DNA of 64,000 nt from Perca fluviatilis (lineage: Eukaryota; Chordata; Actinopteri; Perciformes; Percidae), in the NCBI RefSeq assembly GCF_010015445.1, contig NC_053123.1, positions 11,171,434 to 11,235,433 on the forward strand, in the 5' to 3' direction. Every line of letters starts with the position of its first letter. The first letter of the stretch is position 1. The notes beneath the pieces were generated by a model that did no database searches, was not told the DNA's origin, and was given only the letters and a program-made list of their open reading frames with translations. Shown here one piece after another: positions 1-13,288 of the stretch. Made by a program: the position numbers and the translations under genes.

Positions 1-2305
<2,305 letters not shown>

Positions 2306-2843
2306 TCTAGCTGTTGTTAGTATGCATCATCCTTTTGTCTGATCTCAAATAATGTAAACGTCAACCTCTAAGCTCCTTGTCCCGAAATACCTAAATACAT
2401 GAAACATGTTGCAGGAAGTGCAACTTATAATGGGACACACTCTAGATGCATTGTTAAAAAAACTAAAAAGAAATGTATGTGTATACAGATCTAACTTGAG
2501 AAAGTTAGGCATCCAGGGACTTGGTTTTAGGGGTTGACTTGGGATTCAGAGATATCTACCAACCCTGGGTGACTCCTTCCCATCACAACAGCACATGCTC
2601 TCCATAAAACCACTGGTATAATTAGCGTGTTGTCCAGATGTTTTCTTCAAGGCTAGACCATAGGCAAAGAGCCTCCCAGTTGGAAGTGTATAGCTGGCTT
2701 CTGTGCCAGTGCTGCATTGATGCCAACATTGTCAAAAAAAACAACATTCTCACCTCATTTAAACAGTTCTGGAATTAAATATGAGAAGACTTTAATTCAT
2801 GTTAATAATTACAATACCAAGATGTGTGAATGGTTGAATAACC

Positions 2844-2907
2844 AATGTGAAATATCAAATTGTATGCCTTGTTGAATAACAAGGCATCCAATTTGATATT
2901 TCACATT
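2844..2907 (+). repeat. Near-perfect 30-bp inverted repeat (hairpin) behind nxph2
   Basis: Left arm 2844-2873, 4-nt loop GAAT (2874-2877), right arm 2878-2907. The arms pair over 30 positions with a single mismatch (T at 2863). It lies about 540 bases after the nxph2 stop, so it is probably transcribed in the 3' UTR. It may be a small fold-back insertion or a structured RNA element. Confidence 0.85.
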
Positions 2908-3344
2908 TGAAACCTTGCTGACTGATTAGTCAGAATGATCTGTCAATTGCCTTTGAAGTTGAGCTAACATCATTTGTACCTGTTAACAGAACCCAGGCAG
3001 GACAGTGTCTATTATTTCAGATTTGCTTGATCAATGGGTATTTTCTCAAGCAGCTCTGAATAATTTATATGACCGTATAATCTATATTTTAGCTGTCTTT
3101 CTCTTATAAAGACTGGAATAGCAATTTATGTGTCCATGACTAAATAAATTTATCCAACACATCTAAGCCCCAAAACAAGCAGAGAGCATAATCATAAATC
3201 ATAACACATATGTATGTAGGTACCCATCCATGTATAACCTGGCTGCTGCCTTGTGTGCTCCTTAAAATGTGTTGGTTTTCTGCTGCAATCATCATAAGGC
3301 ATGTGTATGCTAAACTAGTCTGAAATCCAACATCTGTGTTTGCA

Positions 3345-3530
3345 GGATGCACTTTGAGGCATCAGCCTGCCGAGCGGGCCCCGCAGTGGATTAATGTGTC
3401 GGGGGGGGTGTCGTTAATTGCAGGACAGGTGGATTTAGCGAGTCTGGCAGACAATTATCAGCACTTTGTCATGGTCCTGCCACCAGTCCTGACATTACCT
3501 GTCTTTAATAGGCTTTAATTAGCCTGGGAA
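3345..3530. other. Candidate conserved non-coding block
   Basis: Denser, non-repetitive sequence with homeodomain-like TTAATTA/TAATTAG cores ('ggctttaattagcctggg', 3511-3528), standing out from the AT-rich flank. A 60-codon frame covers it but shows no domain. Calling it regulatory is inference. Confidence 0.25.
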
Positions 3531-4949
3531 ATTTCATCTACCTAAGACCAAGAGTGGAGAAACCAAAAGCAAAAAAAAAAAGAAGAAAAAATGCAAAAGT
3601 ACAAAATCCGTCTGGAATTTTAATGAGACGGGGGACCTACATTTTTAAATGTCATACATTCCCCAATTGTACAGCAGGCTTAAGTTGACTGACTGTTGTG
3701 TAAAAGTGGATAACATCCAGTCTTGTAGTAAATGGTGAAATGTGCTTTAACGTAGCGATCACTTAAACTTTTAAAAGGTTCTGTTGAAAACCATCAATTT
3801 GACACTTGAATTGTCATACATTTTGTTGATTGTGTTTATCCAGGATTTTTTTTAGACTAGGGCATGTGCCACTGATTAATCACATGGCAATTATTTAATG
3901 ATTTAATGTTACTTTATTGCTGTTGCTGTATCTCATGTCTTTCCCCAGCAGCTGTAAATGATATTGTCACATTATACACACGAGGAGAGGTGTATAAGTA
4001 AATTATTAAATCCGAGTTGATCTATGTTGATGTTTTTGTTCTACTCCTTTGTGCAAATGCTGTGTATTATTGTGTAACTCTTAAACTAACCCTGTTTACA
4101 GCTTTAGAGTAAACAATGTCAATTTATTCAAATTTTCCCAGAGAAATATGTATCAATAAGTATACTGTTTACTACTTATTTTTGGTGTTAAGCGATATCA
4201 TGTAGATAGATGTCATATGTATTGCTCATAGATTGCTTTGATTTCCATTTTTGTAATCCTTGCAGATTGTACCTATTTTTATTTCCTGCTTGCTTAATCT
4301 TGTTACAACAGTTTCCTCTATATATGAAAAAAAGAGCACTGCTGTGTGTAAAGTGTAAGTACAAATGTTCATTTTGGAATATTTGATTTCATATGGGGTT
4401 GTTAAAATGAAATTGTACAGATCAATTTCGTTTTGTATGGCATTAAACCTTATTTGAACTTGGCTCACAGCATATTGCCACACTGAGTCAGCTCTAGTCT
4501 GTCGGTGCTCACAGTTGTCTCGTTTCATTCCTACAAGGACTTCTCAACAGGATAAACACAGCATTTTAAGAGGTACATTTCAGTGTAGCTTTTTAATGGG
4601 CAATAAATCTGTGTCCACAGGCGTGGATGATACCAGAGGTACAGCTCAGGGAGCACATCCATTTTGCTGTGGCCATCAGGGAAAGGGGTCTTTTCATCGC
4701 TTCCATTACTCTTATCTGATCAGGGTGAGGCACCCACTCCTTATAGGCATCAAGTCACACCAGGCTTTCCTGCTGCACACATCCATATCCTTGGAAAACT
4801 AACCCATGTTACACATGCATTTCACTTCTCATGTTTTCCAGTAGTGACATTATTAGACCCTCAAATAATAAACTATAAAATGCATTTCCTGCAGAAACTG
4901 TATGTGAATATTGAAAAGCTACAATGGATTGGTGGCTTAAATGTGTAAG

Positions 4950-5660
4950 AAGAAAGTGAAGTAGTGAGAATAGTTAGACAAGCGGGAATTGTTTTAATTA
5001 GTATGAATTTAATTAAAATACTGTAATAATGTAAAAAATATGTGGAATATTTTTTTTTGAAAAGCTAATACTAAACTGAATTATTGGCTTTAAATGCCAA
5101 AAGATGTAGAACATTGTATGGTTTAAAAAAAATTTCAAGCTGAAAGTATCAATAAGTAGAGAAGAAAGAACTGTGAGAAACCGTTATGAAAATGCAGAAA
5201 TATGAAACGAATTGTTTGAAAAACCTTAATGCATTGCACAGCACTGCTGAAAAACCAGAGTTGGAATAGTTGAAAGCTGAACTGCAATCCCTAAATAAGC
5301 TAAGAACTGAAATATATTGCTATAAAAACTTGAAGCTAAACTGTAATACTGTCAAAAGTGGAAGTTTAAATGAATTGACTGAAAAGGCTGAAAGAAGAAA
5401 TAATTTGTATTATTATCAGACATATCCATTGAAAAAAAAAAGCATCACCCTAAAGAGCTGAGAGGTGAAATATATTGCCTGTAAAGAAGGGGACTGTATG
5501 ACTTCATTGAAAAAGCTGATAGACAAAATACATTAATAACAAACATATTCAAAAAAGAGATGTATAAGGTAAGTTAAGGCATGGAAAATACAGACTCATT
5601 ATAAGTTTATGTGTAAGAAAAAAAAAGTCACATTATGGTATGTCAAAAAAAGTCAAAGTA
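4950..5660 (+). repeat. Degenerate A-rich repeat bordering the satellite
   Basis: Recurring short modules of the type 'tgaaaaagctga' and 'gctgaaagaagaaata' at irregular spacing, strongly purine-rich on the + strand. It runs straight into the Tc1 insertion at 5663 and resumes as satellite beyond it. It looks like one end of a larger non-autonomous element. A 63-codon frame at 5270 is just repeat translation. Confidence 0.5.
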
Positions 5661-5662
5661 TA

Positions 5663-7163
5663 CACTACTGGTCAAAAGTTTTAGAACACCCCAATTTTTC
5701 CAGGTTTTTATTGAAATTCATGCAGTTCAATGTCTTATTGTACTCTGAAATGAAAGAATAGAACAAATGAACAATTTAAGTTAAAAAAAGAAATCATGGA
5801 ATCAATTTATAAACCAAACTGTATTCAAAATTTTTGACTCATCAAAGTAGCCCCCTTTGGCAGATATTACAGCTGAACACACTCGTGGCATTCTTTCTAC
5901 AATGGAAATCAAATATTCTTCAGAAAGTTCTTTCCAACTCTGTTGCAGAAGTTCCCATAAATGTGTGGCAATTGTAGGTTGCTTTGCTTTCACGTTTCTG
6001 TCCAGTTCATCCCAAACCAGCTCAATGGGGTTTAAGTCTGGTGACTGTGCTGGCCACTCCTTGTTTTTTTTTCCTAAGGTAGTTCTGGCATAGCTTGGAC
6101 TTATGTTTTGGGTCATTATCTTGCTGTAGGATGAACCCCTGACCAACTAGGCGCATACCAGAGGGTACTGTATGGCGCTGCAAAATGCTGTGGTAGCCAT
6201 TTTGGTTCAGGGTGCCTTTCACTCTGTACAAATCACCGACCATGGATCCATCAAAACAGCCCCAGACCATCACGCTTCCTCCTCCATGTTTGACAGTTTA
6301 TGTCACACACTGAGGAACCATCCTTTCGCCTACTCGACGGCGTACAAAAATCATGCGAAGATTTCAAATTTTGATTCATCAGTCCATAGCACCTTCTTCC
6401 AGTCTTCAGTAGTCCATTGGCAGTGTTTCTTTTTCTTATTCTGACGTCTTAGCAATGGCTTTCTTGCTGCAACTCAAACTATCAAACCTGCAGCTCAAAG
6501 TCTTCTCTTTACAGTTGAAACTGAGACTTACTTATTACGACCACTATTAAGCTGTGCTTGAAGCTGTTGTCCTGTGAGCCGCCTATCACGCAAGCTGTTG
6601 ACTCTCAGAAACTTGTCTTCTGATTCTGTTGTGGCTTTGGGTCTGCCAGACCTCTTCCTGTCAGAGTTTCCCCAAGTTTCTAAGTGCCTTTTGATGGTGA
6701 AGAATACTGTACTCACTGACACCTTGACTTTCTTCGCAATTTCTCTGTAGGAAAGACCAACTACTTTCTGCAGTACAATACTGTTCAAATAATGCTCACG
6801 AGGGTATGGTACCACAGTGTGTTCCAACAATACTTTTATACAAACAGAGGGTGTTGTAAGTAATCCAGACATGTTGGAACACCTGTGGGAATTGGTAGCA
6901 CCATCTTTCAGAGCTCGATCAACCTCCATTGCTGCAGAACAGCTTTACGTTGTTAACCCATTTCTTGTTCCCTGAAAAAGGCCTTTTTGTAAAATTCTGA
7001 AATGTACATTATTTTTCAGTTTTGGGTAACCTTACTTTTTTTTTAACCTCAGGTAGTTCACCGCTTACCTTTGTACCATTTGAAGCTATTCATGGGACTT
7101 GAACTGCTAAAATTTCAATAAAAAACTAGAAAAATTGGGGTGTTCTAAAACCTTTGACCAGTA

Positions 7164-7166
<3 letters not shown>
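5663..7166 (-). mobile_element. Tc1-type transposon, decayed
   Basis: Terminal inverted repeats of about 38 bp: the left starts 'cactactggtcaaaagtttt' at 5663, the right ends at 7166 with its complement (one visible mismatch in the outer part). Both ends are flanked by TA (5661-5662 and 7167-7168), the Tc1/mariner target. The interior carries a broken transposase on the - strand. Length about 1.5 kb is slightly below a full teleost Tc1. Confidence 0.95.
5842..6929 (-). pseudogene. Tc1 transposase pseudogene
   Basis: The N-terminal part (6929 to 6528) carries the paired-type helix-turn-helix region (LSYREIAKKVKVSVSTV and the GRP-type linker SGRPKATT). The middle (about 6527-6274) keeps WTTEDWKKVLWTDESKFEIF pieces with stops and frame changes. 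Then 6273-6022 has MVWGCF and the second catalytic aspartate in DNDPKHKS, and 6146-5842 has PDLNPIELVWDELDR with the last acidic residue of the DD34E triad. The last frameshift falls in the A-run of the coding strand (plus-strand T run near 6063-6072). It cannot encode an active enzyme. Confidence 0.93.

Positions 7167-7236
<70 letters not shown>
7167..7236. repeat. (TA)n microsatellite at the Tc1 target site
   Basis: About 35 uninterrupted TA units start exactly at the right end of the Tc1 element. It may have expanded from the duplicated TA target or been the insertion site. Confidence 0.95.
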
Positions 7237-7240
<4 letters not shown>

Positions 7241-7797
7241 TTATTTCAGACACAGGGGCATCCATATCACAATAAAAAAACACAGAGTATAACATTTTCT
7301 GACTCAGATACCCTATACATAAATCTATACATCAGGTTACGTAAAACAGCAGAGCAGGTAGGTACCCCGACACTGACAAACATATGGCTTGCACTGGACT
7401 GACAAAAAAGTCATAGTAGAGTATGACTCTCCTATCAAATAAAGGCCTAAAATGCCCAAAAAGTCATAGTATAGTATGTCAAGAAAAGTGATAAATTCAT
7501 AGTAAAGTATGTAAAAAAAGTGATAAAAAAGTAATTATATAGTATGTTGAAAATTGTCATAGTATAGTATGTTGTAAAAAATCATAAAAATCATAGTATA
7601 GTACGTTGAACAAAGTCAGTATATCATGTTGAAAAAAGTTAGTATAGTAAGTCTAAAAAAGTGATAAAACAATCATAGTATAGTATGTCGAATTTTTTTT
7701 TACAAAAGTCATAAAACTCAAAGTATAGTATGGTGAAAAAAGTCATAGTATGGCGAAAAATGTCATAAAAAACATCATATTTTGGGAAGTCAAAGAA

Positions 7798-7925
7798 AGT
7801 CTGGAAGACAATGCAAACACTACACAGCCTGGACTGGGGATTGAAACAAGGGTCAGAGTCTGCAGTGCCTGCTTGCTGATGATAGGTGGAGCAGTGCTAA
7901 ACACTGAGCCACCATGCCACCAAAG
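7798..7925 (-). repeat. tRNA-like SINE module 1 in the satellite
   Basis: On the - strand it reads 'ggtggctcagtgtttagcac' (A-box region) and later a B-box-like 'gtttcaatcccca', then 'tttgcattgtcttccagac'. This matches the head of tRNA-derived teleost SINEs. No complete RNA gene fold is claimed. Confidence 0.7.
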
Positions 7926-8963
7926 AAAATAAGTTGAAAACAGTCATAGCATAGTATGTCGGAAAAAAGTGATAGTATAGTAAGTCGAAAAAAGTGATAA
8001 AAAAAAGTCATAGTATAGCATGTGGAAAAAAAGTGATGAAAAGGTAATACTATAGATAGTCAAAAAAGTGATAAAAGTCAGTGTAGTATGTCGAAAAAAA
8101 GTGATAAAAAAGTCACTGTATAGTATATCGAAAAAAAGTCATAGTATAGTATAGTCTGTATACTACGTTGAAAAGAGTCAAAGTATAGAATGTAGAAAAA
8201 GTCATAGTATAGCATAGTATAGTATGTATAGTATGTATAGTATGTCGAAAGAAGCGATAAAAAAGTCATAGTATAGTATGTTGAAAAAAATCCTAGTATA
8301 GTTCATGGAAAAAAGTGATAAAAAAGTCATAGTATAGTATGTTGAAAAAAGTCATAGTATAGTATGTTGAAAAAAGTCATAGTATAGTTCATGGAAAAAA
8401 GTGATAAAAAAAGTCATTGTATAGTATAGTCTGTATACTACGTTGAAAAGAGTCAAAGTATAGAATGTAGAAAAAGTCATAGTATAGCATAGTATAGTAT
8501 GTATAGTATGTCGAAAAAAGTGATAAAAAAAAGTCAGTGTAGTATTTCGGAAAATGTCATAGTATAGTATATCAAAAAAGTAAAAGTATAGTATGTCGAA
8601 AGAAGCGATAAAAAAGTCATAGTATAGTATGTTGAAAAAAGTCATAGTATAGTTCATGGAAAAAAAGTGATAAAAAAGTCATAATATAATATGTTGAAAA
8701 AAGTGATAAAAAAGTCATAGTATAGCATGTTGAAAAAGCTCATACAAAAGTCTAGCACACTACAATGAAATAAGTGATAAAAAGTCATACTATAATATGT
8801 CGAAAAAAGTCACAGTATACCATGTCGAAAAAAGTGATAAAAAGTCACAGTATACCATGTCGAAAAAAGTGATAAAAAGTCATAGTATAGTATGACGAAA
8901 AATGTCATAAAAAGTGATAAAGAACTCATAGTATAATATGATGAAAAAAGTGATAGTAAAGTA

Positions 8964-9068
8964 AGTCTGGAATAACATGCAAACATAGCCCTGTCTGGGG
9001 ATCAAACCAAGAATCACAGTCTGCAGAAACTCCTTGTTAGAGCAGTGCAAACCCCTGAGCCCCCAAAC
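8964..9068 (-). repeat. tRNA-like SINE module 2
   Basis: Diverged copy of the same module: 'ggggatcaaacca' (B-box side) and 'gcaaacccctgagccccc' (A-box side) on the + strand. Confidence 0.65.
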
Positions 9069-9180
9069 TTACAAACACACATTGAAAACAGTCATAGGAT
9101 AGTATGTCAAAAAAGGTTATTAAAAAGTCATAGTATGGTATGTCGAAAAAAGTGAAAAAAAAAAGTCATAGTATAGTAAG

Positions 9181-9296
9181 ACAGAAAGGACATGCAAACT
9201 ATACATAGCCCAGACTGGGGAGCAAACCAAGGGCCACAGTCTGCAGCAACAACTTGCTGGAGCAGTACAAACCCCTGAGCCACCATGGTGCCGTAA
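9181..9296 (-). repeat. tRNA-like SINE module 3
   Basis: Contains 'ggacatgcaaact', 'cagactggggagcaaacc' and 'ctgagccaccatggtgcc' on the + strand. It begins only about 217 bp after module 2. Confidence 0.65.
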
Positions 9297-9573
9297 CACG
9301 TCGAAAACAGTCATAGGATAGTATGTCAAAAAAGGCCATTAAAAAGTCATAGTATAAAATGTCGAAAAAAGTGATAAAAAGTCATAGTATAGTATGTCGA
9401 AAAAAGTCATAGTATAGTATGTCAGAAAAAGTGATGAAAAGTCATAGTATAGTATGGCAAAAAAGGTTATTAAAAAGTCATAGTATAGTATGTCAGAAAA
9501 AGTGATGAAAAGTCATAGTATAGTATGGCAAAAAAAAAGTCCTAAAAAAGTCATAGTATAGTAAGTCAAAGAA

Positions 9574-9688
9574 AGTCTGGAAGAATATGCAAACTCTACA
9601 CATCCCAGACTGGGGATTGAACCACAGGTCACGGTCTGCAGGGACTACTTACTGGAGCAGTGCAAACCCCTGAGACACTGTGCTTCAA
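9574..9688 (-). repeat. tRNA-like SINE module 4
   Basis: Contains 'cagactggggattgaacc' and 'gcaaacccctgagacac' on the + strand; same internal order as the other modules. Confidence 0.65.
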
Positions 9689-10008
9689 ACCAGTGTACAT
9701 TGAATAAAGTCATAGTGTAGTATGTTGAATAAAGTGTTAAAAAAAAGTCATAGTATAGTATGTTGAAAAAAGTGATAAAAAAGTCATAGTATAGTATGTC
9801 GAAAAAAGCCATGAAAAGTTACATGGTATGACGAAAAAAGTCATAGTATAGTATGTTGAAAAAAGTGATAAAAAGTCATCAGTATGTCGAAAAAAGTCAT
9901 AGTATAGTATGTCCAGTATATAAAACAGTCCATTTATGTCGGAAAAAGGGATAAAAAAGTCATAGTATAGTATGTCAAAAATAGTCATAGTGTAGCATGT
10001 TGAAAAAA

Positions 10009-10120
10009 GGTCTGGAAGAACATGCAAGCTCATCCCTGCCTGGGGATCGAACCAAGGGTCACAGTCTGCAAAACTATCTTGTGAGAGCAGTGCAACCCCC
10101 TGAGACATCATGCTTCTAAC
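10009..10120 (-). repeat. tRNA-like SINE module 5
   Basis: Contains 'tggggatcgaaccaagggt' (the best-preserved B-box complement) and 'ccccctgagacatcatgc'. A sixth, truncated copy of the 'ggacatgcaaactccacac' end lies at about 10362-10395. Confidence 0.65.
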
Positions 10121-10190
10121 TATGTGTTAGCATAATGTGTTGCAAACATTCATATGATAGTATGTCAAAAAAAGTTCTAGTATATATAAG

Positions 10191-10220
<30 letters not shown>

Positions 10221-10224
<4 letters not shown>

Positions 10225-10254
10225 TCAACTTACTTTACTGTGACTTTTTGTATC

Positions 10255-10292
<38 letters not shown>

Positions 10293-10327
10293 GATACAAA
10301 AAAGTCACAGTATAGTATGTTGAAAAA
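10221..10327. repeat. Palindrome of satellite units with a (TA)n centre
   Basis: Left arm about 10221-10260 and right arm about 10286-10327 are inverted copies of the satellite unit ('tgtatcacttta' against 'taaagtgatacaa', and so on), separated by a pure (TA)n run at 10261-10285. A second (TA)n run (10194-10220) precedes it. This is the one place in the satellite where the unit turns round. Confidence 0.85.
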
Positions 10328-10399
10328 AGTCATAAAGAAGTTATAGTATACTATGTCAAAGAAAGTCTTGAAGGACATGCAAACTCCACACAAAGTCTA

Positions 10400-10640
10400 A
10401 GTCACGCAATACACACCCATTATAAACGCAGAAAAAGCCTGAAAGAAGCACTAAACTTAAACCGTGAGAACACAAAAACTGTAAAGGATATCAACAAGCT
10501 GAATTATACTGCAAGGGCTGGTTTGTTGAACAGTTTAAATGAATGACATCTGTAGGTGAAAGTTTATAGGAGTAGCATTTCAAAGTGGAAGAAGCCTAAA
10601 AGAGGATTTTAAGATTGCTCCATTGACTTTCAATGTAAAA
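10400..10640 (+). repeat. Distal flank of the repetitive locus
   Basis: Contains 'ggtgaaagtttataggagta' and 'attgctccattgactttcaa', wording I know from dispersed teleost repeats. It probably forms the other end of the element that starts near 4950, with the satellite as its expanded interior (inference). Confidence 0.45.
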
Positions 10641-11867
10641 CAAAATGGAAAAAAAAGTTAATATTTGAAAAAGTATAAATAGTACAAATAGTTGAATACA
10701 AGCGTAATGCTGAGCCAGCATTCACACAATCACTTACTTTGTTAGCTAATGCCCATGTTACACACTGATCTGACAATTCTAGAAGATTAAAAGAGGGAAA
10801 TTTGCATATACCGCTTGAGGAAAAGTTATTTTTTTTACAAGTATCAGTAGTGTTCAAGCCAATAATACTTAAGCCAAGTGACAGGGTAAAAACTTCATCA
10901 GCGGTAAATGTAAGGTTTTGCTGCGTTTTTCGTAGCTCTCTGGATTGACAGTTTACAATCTCTAAGGGAAAAAAAATAAAGGGTAAAATGCTTAATATAT
11001 TCCCAGTGAGTGAGTGTTCGCAGCAACAAGACATGTTGCATTTGAAGGTGTTAAACTCTTTCTGCAGAAGCTCATACTCTAAATTAGTTCTCCAGCTACA
11101 GATCACATATACTTCACAGCTTGATTTGGCAAGTTCCTGACCCTTCAATGGGTTTGTCAAAATACATTCTAAGAAACAACTGGAAACTACGTACTTAGGC
11201 AGATCAGTCTGAGGAAAGCACAGAAGTTAAAAGCATCTTAGAGTTTAAGATACCATAGATTAAGAAAATCTATATTTTGTCTCAATCGGTCACTTCTTTA
11301 TGATGGAAATGGTGGTGTCGGACTCGGTACACTACTGCAGCCTCACTTTATTTGGACTCATGACAAAAATTGCCCATCTTTATATTAGAGAATCCTGAAG
11401 AAGTTCTGGCCCAGTGTCACTGTCCACTACCTCTTTAACAATCTAATTTCCTACAATCTAAATGACAGAACAAAATTTCCAATTGTAATGATGCCACTGC
11501 AGGCATCTTCTCTTCCAAGCATTAACAGCTACTGGGAAAAAAAAGCGAAAGAAGAGGCGTCCTAAAGCATCGATGGTATTTGGTCTTTTCCTAGGATCCG
11601 GGCTGAGAGGGGCGGACTAGGATCAGCAAGCTGCTGCAAAAGACATCTCTGTTCCAGCAGGAAAGAACAGCCTCGTGTTCACTTTAATTAGAGCTTGTGC
11701 CAAGCATTCACACATAAAACAAGAGAGGGAAAAAAAAAAATAAAACCTTTCATGTGCTGTAAAAGGTTCAACATTAAACATGTTACTATGGTAATCCAGT
11801 TTAAGCACATTTTCTTTTGATTATCACAGTGCTGTTTTCTAATCTTATATTTGAAAGAAAACCAATG

Positions 11868-11904
<37 letters not shown>

Positions 11905-13282
11905 AAAGAATCACGGCAGCCTGACACACTTGCATTAACGTGACCATTAAAAAGAATCAGTATTGGTAACAATCACCCTTTTCTTAAGCTGAAATCGCTT
12001 TGGTTTAAACAACAAAAAAACCCTGGGCTTCTTCAGACTGCTGGAAAATGGTTTAATGGGTTAATGCAGGCATTCTTGCAGACAACAACTTCATCTTTTT
12101 TGCTTCCAAACAAAAGAAGTTTCAACATCTCAACATGACTCTGAATGAGGAGTAATATCATGTAAAAACGATGCTACTCTTAATTTACAAAATCCTCTGA
12201 AGTGTCGGTCACACCCCACTACATACAAGACGGACTGAATAAACATGACAACCCCCCGCCCCCCCCAATCAACACAGAATAACATTGCCAGTAGAAGTGA
12301 TGCTCAGCATCCTACAAATATCCAAGCATGTTAGAGGAACTTTTTGCACATACTCAATTCATTTAATTCTCCACAAATATGTCAGATACTTGCAGAAAAT
12401 AAAATTGTTTAAAACAAAATTGATACTTGGACACTTTCGTTGACAATAACATGACCATGCATTAGTCTCTCCACTTTTAGTTAACCACAATATATTGAGA
12501 ATATATAATATTTGCAAGTTGGCAATACTAAGGACAGAAATTCTCAAAATTGAATCTATAACAGTTCACAGACACATGATCTGGAATATGTCATTCAAAT
12601 GGGAGACTGAGTAAATACTTCCAATGTTTTAATATATTAGGGCCAAAGAATAGACACTTTTCCGTCTTACGTGTATTAGGATAGACACTGGGTCTTCATA
12701 ATGGCAGATTACAATTTTTCCCACAAATACGCAATAGAACAGACTTTCTTGTACACTGGTCTTCTGAAGATGGTGCAACTGTCATTTACATAGAAATGGT
12801 GCCATCAATATGGGGCATACACATCTTTTAAAAAGTGTAAAGGACTGACCTTGCACTGAAAGTGTTCATGCTTTTTAATGTCTAGTCACAAAACGGGCTA
12901 AACATTACAAATATATAATATTTCCCATTTAGTTAAACCTTTGTTACGTTCCTATAGAACTCCATATCAAAATGACTATTCATGGGAACTAGTGCAACCT
13001 GGAGGAGGCCTGGTCTTTGTGACAAGGCAGGCACAGAGTAAAATAGACAAAGTACTCTGGAGCAGCTCCAGAGCAATGGCAGATATATTAAGGCCATTTT
13101 TAAAATTACAGGGGAAAAAAAGTAGCAGACAGCTTGACTTGCTACCCAGGCTGAACACAATTCAGTTGGGGCAGCAAAGCAAGCAAGCAACATCAATTTT
13201 ACCAATTTTTTCCCCAATCCATTGATGTCAGTCGTCCACGTGCCAGCCTTCCCAAATCCCTGGGCAGAAAGCTCCACTCTTC
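10641..13282 (-). other. Distal spopl 3' UTR or downstream flank
   Basis: No gene recognised. A 176-codon frame at 10630-11160 (-) has many cysteines and hydrophobic runs but no known domain and begins in repeat-bordering DNA, so I do not call it a gene. A (GA)n run lies at 11871-11902. Sequence at about 12600-13280 is unique and could be long 3' UTR of spopl. A further AATAAA complement is at 11347-11352. Confidence 0.4.
11871..11902. repeat. (GA)n microsatellite
   Basis: About 15 AG units. Confidence 0.9.
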
Positions 13283-13288
13283 TTTATT
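13283..13288 (-). terminator. Possible proximal polyadenylation signal of spopl
   Basis: TTTATT on the + strand (AATAAA on the - strand), 108 bases after the spopl stop. Use is not proven. Confidence 0.35.

Larger units (their letters stand above)
2306..4950 (+). other. nxph2 3' UTR and downstream flank, no gene seen
   Basis: AT-rich unique sequence following the nxph2 stop. AATAAA-type signals exist (for example within 3147-3153 and 4602-4607), but I cannot say which ends the transcript. Contains the hairpin at 2844-2907 and a denser non-coding block at 3345-3530. Short frames here (such as 4515-4802) have no recognisable domains. Confidence 0.5.
7380..10400 (+). repeat. Composite satellite of about 3 kb
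   Basis: Dozens of degenerate copies of a unit built on 'gtcatagtatagtatgtcga' followed by an A run and 'gtgataaaa' spacers, giving units of roughly 23-37 bp. The + strand is very poor in C. Longer segments recur: an almost identical block of about 90 bp begins near 8150 and near 8425 (offset 275 bp). tRNA-like SINE modules are embedded at irregular distances. Open frames on the - strand here (runs of YYTMTFF) are translations of the repeat, not genes. Confidence 0.95.

Noticed and set aside
7107..7295. Frame with alternating I and Y
   Set aside because: Translation of the (TA)n microsatellite.
8078..10111. Several - strand frames rich in YYTMTFF
   Set aside because: Translations of the satellite unit.
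7798..10120. Genuine tRNA genes in the satellite
   Set aside because: Box A and B words are present, but the modules are diverged SINE heads and no complete cloverleaf is evident.
7380..10400. CRISPR-like alternation of repeats and spacers
   Set aside because: Units are degenerate, spacers are not unique, and the host is a vertebrate.
10630..11160. 176-codon frame on the - strand, the longest without a known domain
   Set aside because: Borders repeat DNA, shows no domain, signal or exon context, and codon use looks random.
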